A DNA stretch of 5,039 nt from Lachnospira sp. UBA5912 (GTDB lineage: Bacteria; Bacillota; Clostridia; Lachnospirales; Lachnospiraceae): the NCBI GenBank assembly GCA_002435585.1, contig DJDY01000046.1:7449-12487 (forward strand), in the 5' to 3' direction. How positions within the stretch are numbered: the stretch's first letter is position 1; each line of letters begins with the position of its first letter. The translations under genes and the position numbers were made by a program. Positions 1-5,039 of the stretch are shown here, in pieces. Under the pieces are notes generated by a model. The model worked only from the letters and a program-made list of their open reading frames with translations. It searched no databases and had not been told where the DNA came from.

Positions 1-46
1 TTACTTTTGACACTCACATCATATTATATAAATACTTAAGTAAATA

Positions 47-90
47 AAAATACGTCAGAAATCAGCTTTTATGCTGTTCTGACGTATTTT
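47..90 (-). terminator. Intrinsic terminator, probably bidirectional, after the surface-protein gene
   Basis: A perfect 14-bp inverted repeat pairs 47-60 with 77-90. The 16-nt interior contains a second short stem, CAGC at 63-66 with GCTG at 73-76. Read on the minus strand the hairpin is followed by a T-rich tail (TATTTTTATTTA), and it begins 36 nt past the TAA stop of the surface-protein gene, which is where a Rho-independent terminator is expected. On the plus strand the arm also ends in TATTTT, so it could stop transcription arriving from the left. Positions 1-46 hold no recognisable gene. The plus strand could carry the last few codons of a converging gene there, but all three frames stop by position 47 and nothing identifies one. 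Confidence 0.88.
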
Positions 91-126
91 AATATTGTTG
101 TTAAATCAATAATATACAGATATATA

Positions 127-2895
127 TTAGTTAGTTCTTACATATAACTTTCCTGATATACTACGTATAAAAGCCAGATTAGTGCTTACTGTATTCATAG
201 TAATTTCACCTGATAAAGCTTTATCATCAACATCTTTATATGTATGATATATATAGCTATAACCAGCATTAGAACCACCAACGTTTATTTTACCTGTCTG
301 ACTTTCAGATAAGCTGACTCCGATTGATGTTTTCTTAGTCCAGCCATCATCTGCATTATATTCATCTTCACGTGACGAAAAATCATATGTTATTGTTGAA
401 TTTTTATTTGTAAAGCAGCTTGCATCATAATTAATTACAGTATATTTTTCTGGATCAAGCTTTTCTGCTATCTCTGGTTTTACTGCTAATCTGCAATAAT
501 ATGTAAGACTGTTTATACCATCACTTTCAGTATCATATTCAGGAACTATACATTCATAAATATATAAATAATCTTCCCAGTTATCATCTGTAATATTTAC
601 AGCCTCATATTCTGGTGATAATACATCTGTGTAATTATCCCTGTATGTATCTCCACACACTGAACATGTATGTTCTGTGTAACCTTTTTCTGTATATGTT
701 GGTTCAACAACCTTATCCACATACTTATGTCCTGTCTTTTCTATGGTTTCTGTGTAAGTATCATTACATATTGAGCATGTATATGTTCTTTCACCATCCT
801 CAGTACATGTTGCTTTCTTAGTTACCTCTGATGTGTATACATGGTTATGTTTAATAGCAACACCATTAATAACCCTATATGTAACATCATCACATTTTAC
901 ATAGCCACTATAATCCTTATTAACTACTCCGTTTTCTACATACCATGTAACACCTGCTGTATCCTGTGCTACACCTGTGTAACTCCAGTCAAGAACTCCA
1001 TTGTGAATATAGAATGTACCATAGTCATTGGATGCAAGGCCTGTATAACTCCAGTCCAGCACTCCGTCTTTTATGTAAAACCAGCCATTCTCATTTTCGG
1101 CAAGGCCTGTATAGTTCCAATCTAATACTCCGTCCTTAATATAGAACCAGCCATATTCATTCTGGGCAAGGCCTGTGTAACTCCAGTCTATTATACCGTT
1201 CTTTACATAGAACCAGCCGTAGTCATTCTGGGCAAGGCCTGTGTAGCCCCAGTCTATTGCGCCATTACGTACATAAAACCAGCCATTCTCATTCTGGGCA
1301 AGGCCTGTATAGCTCCAGTCTATCATTCCATCTTTTACATAGAACCAGCCGTATTCATTCTGGGCAAGACCTGTATAACTCCAGTCTACTGCACCATTAT
1401 TCACATAGAACCAGCCATATTCATTCTGGGCAAGGCCTGTATAGCTCCAGTCTAATACTCCGTTCTTTACATAGAACCAGCCATATTCGTTATTGGCAAG
1501 GCCTGTGTAGTCATAGTCAACTTCATCATTAACATAATACTTCCATGTTCCATCAGGCTCCTGTAACAGACCTCTTTCAGTTCCATAAGCTGAACCATCC
1601 TTGAATATACCATGGAAGCTTACACTATCTTTATCACTGGTGTACCATATAGCCATGTCTCCATACATAACCGGTTCACACTGTGACAGCTTACCTGACA
1701 TAGTTCTTATCTTATCTGTCTGGTTGCCATTATTATCTACAAATGTATAATATACAGTTCCTTCTGTATCACTGCCCTTGCACCATAAAACAAGATATCT
1801 GTTGTTGGTCATCTTAACAAGATGTGGAGTTGTTGCTGAATAATCATCACCTGTATAATCTGTAATCCAGTTTACCTTAGTCGTTCCGTCTGCCTTGGAA
1901 TTAGAAAGAATACATATATTTCTAAGTCCACCATTGTTATCCTGGTCTATAGATGAAGCTGCTACTATGTATGCGCTGTCTGTAACCTCAAAACCACCTA
2001 CAGATGCGTTAGTAGTATTATCACCTGTAGTACCTGCTATATTAAGTAAAGAAGTACACTTACAGTACTCCCTGTTATTCATATTAGAAATAAACTGACC
2101 AGTAGTAAAATCTGTTGGATACTCTATAAGTGCTATACTCCTAGGGTAAGCATCGCCATGATCCACTGCTACAAGATGATTGCCATCTGTCTTAATAAAC
2201 TGATTAAATGAGTGACTTACATAACCATATGAAGAATTCATAATATCAGTAAATGAATCTGTAATATTCATATTTTTCTCATCAACCTGTATAGTTACAT
2301 TGGCCTGATGATTATAACCATCTGATGACTTATACATAGTGTGACATGTTCTTATAAACAGATATCCATCCGCCTCTGTCATTCTAAGACTTCCTGCCTC
2401 AAACGGACTTACTGTGTTGCAATCATATAAGCTTGCAGATGCGATTCTTTTCCATGACTTATCATACTTAGTTATTCTGAAGCACTCCACATCTGCTGAC
2501 TCTGATGGATTATTCTGTCCACTTACTATATAATAAGCATCAGAACCCGCATAGAATCCACCAAACTCCGAAAGCTCTGTAGGTATCTGTCTGTAATCTG
2601 TGATTCTTAATTCCTGATTGTAGTATTCTACATAAACATTAGAACCATCAGACTGCACTCTCATAAGATTGCCTTCACCTGTATTAACAAGATATGCTTT
2701 CACCGGTGATGCCCATCTGCTATAATTATTGCCTGTAGTTGCTACTGAAATATTAGTACCAATAGTTGCCTCAGCATAAACCTGTGTAGTAAAGCCAGAT
2801 GCTGCTGTGCTTATACATACTGTACTGACAAATACAGCCACCGATGCAAGCAATTTCTTAACTTTTTTGTTCTTTACGAACTTCTCCCTAATCAT
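127..2895 (-). CDS. Secreted cell-surface protein with 22-residue aromatic repeats and CxxC modules
   Basis: A 922-residue exported protein. I chose the ATG at 2893-2895 because AGGAGG lies 4 nt upstream and a typical signal peptide follows. The in-frame ATG at 2929-2931 adds 12 residues and has no ribosome binding site. Residues 1-41 form the signal peptide: a basic KNKKVKK stretch, a hydrophobic core, and probable cleavage at VYA|EA. Residues 44-440 are rich in short beta-strand patterns with recurring YLV/YIV motifs and suggest a propeller-like fold (inference). Residues 463-638 are eight exact 22-residue units of the type YTGLAQNEYGWFYVKNGVLDWS, with degenerate copies at 442-462 and 639-682. 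Residues 683-759 hold two CxxC modules. Residues 760-922 form a unique domain beginning near EAVNITDDNWEDYL. There is no LPXTG motif, SLH domain or C-terminal membrane anchor. The aromatic Gly-Trp repeats resemble choline- or glucan-binding repeats in layout, so non-covalent wall or glycan attachment is likely. The substrate or ligand is unknown. Confidence 0.9.
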   Translation of the reverse strand: MIREKFVKNKKVKKLLASVAVFVSTVCISTAASGFTTQVYAEATIGTNISVATTGNNYSRWASPVKAYLVNTGEGNLMRVQSDGSNVYVEYYNQELRITDYRQIPTELSEFGGFYAGSDAYYIVSGQNNPSESADVECFRITKYDKSWKRIASASLYDCNTVSPFEAGSLRMTEADGYLFIRTCHTMYKSSDGYNHQANVTIQVDEKNMNITDSFTDIMNSSYGYVSHSFNQFIKTDGNHLVAVDHGDAYPRSIALIEYPTDFTTGQFISNMNNREYCKCTSLLNIAGTTGDNTTNASVGGFEVTDSAYIVAASSIDQDNNGGLRNICILSNSKADGTTKVNWITDYTGDDYSATTPHLVKMTNNRYLVLWCKGSDTEGTVYYTFVDNNGNQTDKIRTMSGKLSQCEPVMYGDMAIWYTSDKDSVSFHGIFKDGSAYGTERGLLQEPDGTWKYYVNDEVDYDYTGLANNEYGWFYVKNGVLDWSYTGLAQNEYGWFYVNNGAVDWSYTGLAQNEYGWFYVKDGMIDWSYTGLAQNENGWFYVRNGAIDWGYTGLAQNDYGWFYVKNGIIDWSYTGLAQNEYGWFYIKDGVLDWNYTGLAENENGWFYIKDGVLDWSYTGLASNDYGTFYIHNGVLDWSYTGVAQDTAGVTWYVENGVVNKDYSGYVKCDDVTYRVINGVAIKHNHVYTSEVTKKATCTEDGERTYTCSICNDTYTETIEKTGHKYVDKVVEPTYTEKGYTEHTCSVCGDTYRDNYTDVLSPEYEAVNITDDNWEDYLYIYECIVPEYDTESDGINSLTYYCRLAVKPEIAEKLDPEKYTVINYDASCFTNKNSTITYDFSSREDEYNADDGWTKKTSIGVSLSESQTGKINVGGSNAGYSYIYHTYKDVDDKALSGEITMNTVSTNLAFIRSISGKLYVRTN
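619..849 (-). repeat. Two-copy CxxC module inside the surface protein
   Basis: Residues 683-759 of the surface protein contain two related segments with a 37-residue offset. Copy one has H683, H685, C697, C707-S-I-C710 and H723; copy two has C744-S-V-C747. The shared core is TCS(I/V)C(N/G)DTY. The position matching C697 in copy one is Tyr734 in copy two, so copy two has lost one possible ligand. Such CxxC pairs recur in Firmicutes surface proteins between repeats and C-terminal domains. Whether they bind a metal, form disulfides or simply act as stable spacers cannot be decided from sequence. Confidence 0.7.
913..1509 (-). repeat. 66-bp in-frame tandem repeat array
   Basis: Eight consecutive 66-bp units run from 1509 down to 982, each encoding a 22-residue unit with the invariant skeleton YTGLA-x-N-x-x-G-x-FY-x-x-(N/D)G-x-x-DW. 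A ninth 69-bp unit (913-981) encodes a diverged 23-residue copy, and more degenerate copies lie on both sides. On the plus strand the string AAGGCCTGT recurs every 66 bp at 1036, 1102, 1168, 1234, 1300, 1432 and 1498, with one variant (AAGACCTGT) at 1366. Central units are the most alike and end units the most diverged, as expected from unequal exchange within the array. The unit length is a multiple of three, so gain or loss of units keeps the reading frame. Confidence 0.95.
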
Positions 2896-2899
2896 ATTT

Positions 2900-2905
2900 C
2901 CTCCT
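2900..2905 (-). promoter_or_regulatory. Ribosome binding site that fixes the surface-protein start
   Basis: On the minus strand AGGAGG lies 4 nt before the ATG at 2893-2895, within the purine-rich stretch GAAAAAGGAGGAAAT. The spacing is a little short, but the match to anti-Shine-Dalgarno is perfect. The alternative in-frame ATG at 2929-2931 has only AT-rich DNA upstream, and using it would put this perfect site inside the coding region. Confidence 0.8.
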
Positions 2906-2962
2906 TTTTCTCCTACAACGCTCACATACATTAAAATGTAAGCTTTGTTGCTTTATCTTCAA

Positions 2963-2976
2963 AGTGGTAAGCCACT
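2963..2976 (-). other. Small leader hairpin upstream of the surface-protein gene
   Basis: AGTGG at 2963-2967 pairs with CCACT at 2972-2976 around a 4-nt loop. A second small stem, AAGC at 2940-2943 with GCTT at 2950-2953, follows in the transcript. Both lie in the probable 5' leader. Neither has a U-run and neither matches a riboswitch class that I recognise. Confidence 0.35.
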
Positions 2977-2990
2977 AAGAATACTGCAAT

Positions 2991-3020
2991 AAGTATAATA
3001 CTTTAGATGCTATATATCCA
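2991..3020 (-). promoter_or_regulatory. Candidate proximal promoter with a palindrome over the -10
   Basis: On the minus strand TGGATA (3015-3020) and TATACT (2992-2997) are 17 bp apart, matching 4 of 6 and 5 of 6 consensus positions for a sigma-A-type promoter. The palindrome AAGTAT-A-ATACTT at 2991-3003 overlaps the -10 and could be an operator, or could fold as a hairpin if transcription starts upstream. It would give a leader of about 90 nt for the surface-protein gene. In DNA this AT-rich, matches of this quality occur by chance. Confidence 0.35.
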
Positions 3021-3050
3021 GTACTTTTAATTAATTATACAAATATATAA

Positions 3051-3078
3051 ATAATATAAGTAATGATATAATAGACAA
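3051..3078 (-). promoter_or_regulatory. Candidate distal promoter just after the acyltransferase gene
   Basis: On the minus strand TTGTCT (3073-3078) and TATTAT (3051-3056) are separated by 16 bp. It starts 9 bp beyond the acyltransferase stop codon and would give the surface-protein gene a leader of about 150 nt. No terminator hairpin follows the acyltransferase stop, so read-through from upstream is also possible. Confidence 0.35.
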
Positions 3079-3086
3079 ACTTCCAA

Positions 3087-4136
3087 TTACATAACCATTT
3101 TCTTTAATAATGGAATTCTTCTTACTATAATAGTTATCACCATACACGCGGCTGCCAGCACTGCCGTTTTTATAAGATTAGCTGCCAGCGAATAATATTC
3201 TATATTGATATACGGATATATGTACTTGGTACATATAATCAATAAAATATAATGCATATAATATATCCCCATTGTACACTGACCTAAATATTTTCCAAAC
3301 ACATTTTCTTTATTGGAACTGTAATAATCAAAACTCATAAACAGCCCTATTGCCGCAATCATAACTGATATTCTCTTATATCCATTATTAAGATATATGT
3401 TATTCCAGCTCATAGTTCTAGTTTCTATATACTTTTCAAGAACAATAAGCAGTACTCCTGCAATAAACAGAATAATGGGAATATATCTGTTAATCTTCTT
3501 TTTAATATCATCCCTGTATTCGTACAAGAATGCGCCTATAAGAAAATATGTAAGCATAAAACCATAATTCATATATGGAGTAAGTGTACTGACCGAACTT
3601 ATATCAAGGCTGCTAAAATATGACAGTAATATGTTAACCGAGCCAACTCCTATATCTCCTACGAAGCTTACTATGAGCATGCCTAGTGCAAACTTCTTAC
3701 CATTATTCCTGAACATAAACCAAGTGACCGGATAGATAAGATAAATAACAATATATGCCTTCATGTACCACAACGCTCCGAAATCTATCCCGCCAATATC
3801 TGCTGCTAACAACGTTGCCATAATATATTCTCTTATAGTATGTGTTTCTTCATATATATTACTTTCAACACACATATATATGAATCTCCATATAACAAAA
3901 ACTATATATGTAGTTATAAGTCTCGTAAAATATCTCTTCCAGTCAAATGTTTCTTTCTTATGTAAAAGATATCCTGTTGTCATAATAAAGCATGGCACCG
4001 CAGCCCAGCATATACTCATAACTATATTGCCTGCCACAGAATCTGCCGGCAGTAAAACATAGTGGCAGAATACCACCAATAATATACATAGCCCCTTTAA
4101 ATCATCAAGAAACACTAATCTGTTACTGTTATTCAT
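3087..4136 (-). CDS. Membrane acyltransferase, acyltransferase family 3 (OafA/WecH-like)
   Basis: A 349-residue polytopic membrane protein with about ten hydrophobic segments. The start has GGAG (4144-4147) 7 nt upstream of the ATG. Family marks seen are the N-terminal FLDDLKGLCILLVVFCHY with conserved His25, the second-helix motif AVPCFIMTTGYLL (residues 46-58), ALWYMKAY (121-128), and the late GIYYMHY with His295. The C-terminus is basic (VRRIPLLKKMVM), as expected for a cytoplasmic tail. Length is close to that of single-domain members; there is no fused SGNH domain. Family members move acetyl or similar acyl groups across or onto envelope molecules such as O-antigen, enterobacterial common antigen, teichoic or exopolysaccharide sugars; the acceptor here cannot be told. 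The neighbour downstream in the same orientation encodes a surface protein, which fits an envelope role. It may be cotranscribed with the upstream Rpn-like gene, since no terminator is evident in the 97-bp gap. Confidence 0.9.
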   Translation of the reverse strand: MNNSNRLVFLDDLKGLCILLVVFCHYVLLPADSVAGNIVMSICWAAVPCFIMTTGYLLHKKETFDWKRYFTRLITTYIVFVIWRFIYMCVESNIYEETHTIREYIMATLLAADIGGIDFGALWYMKAYIVIYLIYPVTWFMFRNNGKKFALGMLIVSFVGDIGVGSVNILLSYFSSLDISSVSTLTPYMNYGFMLTYFLIGAFLYEYRDDIKKKINRYIPIILFIAGVLLIVLEKYIETRTMSWNNIYLNNGYKRISVMIAAIGLFMSFDYYSSNKENVFGKYLGQCTMGIYYMHYILLIICTKYIYPYINIEYYSLAANLIKTAVLAAACMVITIIVRRIPLLKKMVM

Positions 4137-4174
4137 ATTCTTACTCCATATTTTATATTTATGACGTAAATGTC

Positions 4175-4219
4175 AAAGAGAAATTTTGTTGCTCACTGAT
4201 GTATCAGGTTTATCTCTTT
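4175..4219 (-). other. Inverted repeat in the gap between the Rpn-like and acyltransferase genes
   Basis: On the minus strand AAAGAGA (4213-4219) pairs with TCTCTTT (4175-4181). The interior contains CTGAT-AC-ATCAG, a second short inverted repeat with too small a loop to close fully. The stem is AT-rich and is followed by GACATTTACG rather than a T-run, so it is not a standard terminator. It may be a leader or processing structure in a joint transcript, or chance. The rest of the 97-bp gap holds no recognisable element. Confidence 0.35.
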
Positions 4220-4233
4220 CCTTATTATCATTA

Positions 4234-5039
4234 TCAGGAATTAATCAGCTCACGATACTTTTTTCTGTCTTTTTCTTCTATATCAAGTGTATCCATGGCT
4301 TCATCAGCAGTCTGGTTCAATTTTTTCATTATTGTCCTTATGCTGGCTAAGCGTGCCTCTTCCTGACCTTCACGTTTTCCTTCGAGTTTACCTTCAAGCC
4401 TACCTTCGAGTTTACCTTCAAGCCTACCTTCACGTTTTCCTTCAAGTCTGCCTTCTTGTACACCACTATCCCTGAATTCTTTCATCGCACTCCACATCTG
4501 AACATCATCCTCCTTATCTTTCTTTCCTTTATTCACTATCTTTGCAAGTTCTTTAGTTCCTGTCATCTCACTTATCATGTCAATAAGCTCTGCTGATAAT
4601 GATTTTTCCGAATAGTTCTTTGATATGTTATTGAAATCTCTGTTGTATTCAGTATTGGTTTTATCATCATCCTTATATTTGTTATCAATATAAGCTTTAT
4701 GCTTCCTCTTAATATTATCCTTAGTATTGTTACTCTTTATTTCATTATACTCTTTTATGTAGCCAAGTGCATCATACACCATTGTCCTTAATGGCATTGC
4801 AAGATGCATTTTTTCCTGCATTTCTAATCCTAGTATATTAAATTCTACACCATTATAATATTTCTTGACAACATCTCTGGCTCTTTTTAATGTTTCCTTA
4901 TATTCCTGAACCCTGATTGTTCCCGATACATCTGTGTCTATCTCCTGCAGATTTTCTGCATTAATCACCTTTTTACCATTAAATAATACCGCATTAAAAA
5001 GGTCAGCAAATCTTTCATTATTTCTCCAGAATTCCTTAA
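4234..5039 (-). CDS. Rpn-family PD-(D/E)XK nuclease/transposase relative, 5' end outside window, probably internally shortened
   Basis: The frame stays open to the window edge, giving 267 complete visible codons; the true start lies beyond 5039. A GTG at 4966-4968 is not a credible start, because the 23 codons before it encode KEFWRNNERFADLFNAVLFN and GKK, a hallmark N-terminus of this family. Numbering from the first whole codon, other marks are IDTDVSGTI (33-41) and LGLEMQEKMHLAMPLRTMVYDALGY (69-93), in which E72-x-Q74 probably corresponds to the E-x-K-like active-site pair (inference). Residues 101-145 are a charged N/K/D-rich linker where I would expect the segment resembling L-x-PV-x-T-(L/I)V-x-Y-x-G-E-x-x-WDG; it is absent. 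After this come a helical part, an EG(K/R)(L/R) repeat tail (195-222), and a typical C-terminal LNQTADEAMDTLDI. Intact relatives promote RecA-independent recombination through DNA cleavage. This copy may be inactive. Confidence 0.8.
   Translation of the reverse strand, partial: KEFWRNNERFADLFNAVLFNGKKVINAENLQEIDTDVSGTIRVQEYKETLKRARDVVKKYYNGVEFNILGLEMQEKMHLAMPLRTMVYDALGYIKEYNEIKSNNTKDNIKRKHKAYIDNKYKDDDKTNTEYNRDFNNISKNYSEKSLSAELIDMISEMTGTKELAKIVNKGKKDKEDDVQMWSAMKEFRDSGVQEGRLEGKREGRLEGKLEGRLEGKLEGKREGQEEARLASIRTIMKKLNQTADEAMDTLDIEEKDRKKYRELINS
4372..4455 (-). repeat. 12-bp coding minisatellite (EG[KR][LR] repeats)
   Basis: Seven consecutive 12-bp units encode EGRL, EGKR, EGRL, EGKL, EGRL, EGKL and EGKR, followed by a partial EG. 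Two neighbouring 24-bp blocks, 4381-4404 and 4405-4428, are identical, which points to a recent duplication. An 18-bp string is also shared between 4366-4383 and 4426-4443, exactly five units apart. The encoded stretch is highly charged and probably helical. EG-rich tails of variable length are common near the C-terminus of Rpn-type proteins in this bacterial group. Confidence 0.93.

Noticed and set aside
7..34. TTGACA at 7-12 with TAAATA at 29-34 as a plus-strand promoter
   Set aside because: It would fire straight into the terminator hairpin at 47-90 and then antisense into the surface-protein gene; the -10 match is weak.
615..821. Plus-strand frame of 68 codons
   Set aside because: It is antisense to the CxxC module; its Cys/Tyr-rich composition is a by-product of the sense codons, and no start signal is seen.
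841..1532. Open plus-strand frames across the repeat array (841-1125 and 1257-1532)
   Set aside because: They are antisense to the surface-protein repeats. The 66-bp period keeps any stop-free frame open, and the translations are low-complexity repeats with no credible ribosome binding site.
1895..2098. Plus-strand frame of 67 codons
   Set aside because: It lies antisense within the conserved coding region of the surface protein and has no recognisable features.
2896..3086. Known riboswitch in the surface-protein leader
   Set aside because: The region has small stems and a palindrome, but I could not match conserved cores such as those of the cyclic-di-GMP or purine classes.
3763..4062. Plus-strand frame of 99 codons opposite the acyltransferase gene
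   Set aside because: Its hydrophobic runs mirror the membrane helices on the real coding strand, and it has no supporting start signal.
4150..4176. TTGACA (minus strand, 4171-4176) as the -35 of an acyltransferase promoter
   Set aside because: A -10 at normal spacing falls at about 4148-4155, so transcription would begin at or beyond the GGAG ribosome binding site at 4144-4147 and leave no usable leader.
4287..4475. Plus-strand frame opposite the EG-repeat tail
   Set aside because: Its Leu/Val/Tyr-rich repeats are the antisense translation of the 12-bp minisatellite.
372..5039. CRISPR array, restriction or toxin-antitoxin system, or other new defence module
   Set aside because: Both tandem arrays lie inside protein-coding frames with no spacers, and no partner gene of any such system is present. 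The Rpn-like gene alone does not make a system.

Overview
The window looks like chromosomal DNA of a low-GC Gram-positive gut anaerobe, most likely a member of the Lachnospiraceae. The reasons are the AT-rich intergenic DNA, AGGAGG-type ribosome binding sites, a large secreted protein with aromatic 22-residue repeats plus doubled CxxC modules, and an Rpn-type nuclease/transposase relative with an EG(K/R)-rich tail. All three are typical of that group as I know it; no phylogenetic marker gene is present, so the assignment is an inference.

All three genes read on the minus strand, so transcription runs from high to low coordinates. At the right edge (4234 to beyond 5039) is a PD-(D/E)XK/Rpn-family protein whose 5' end lies outside the window. 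It appears to lack the middle of the usual fold and carries a 12-bp minisatellite coding for EG(K/R)(L/R) repeats. After 97 bp with no convincing terminator comes a 349-residue integral-membrane acyltransferase (3087-4136, acyltransferase family 3, OafA/WecH-like). After a further 191 bp, with two candidate promoters and a palindrome, comes a 922-residue exported surface protein (127-2895). It has a signal peptide, a probable beta-propeller-like N-terminal region, eight exact 22-residue repeats with degenerate copies on both sides, two CxxC modules, and a unique C-terminal domain. A strong, roughly symmetrical hairpin terminator at 47-90 closes the unit.

The acyltransferase and the surface protein both point to the cell envelope: one probably acylates an envelope glycan or lipid, the other is probably displayed on the wall through its aromatic repeats. 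A direct functional link is only suggested by adjacency and shared orientation. The Rpn-like gene is probably an unrelated, mobile or degenerating neighbour. I see no rRNA, tRNA, CRISPR array, complete insertion sequence or recognisable riboswitch, and no clear sign of a new defence or signalling system. The most distinctive material is the two in-frame tandem repeat arrays, the apparent loss of the Rpn core, and the small structured leaders.
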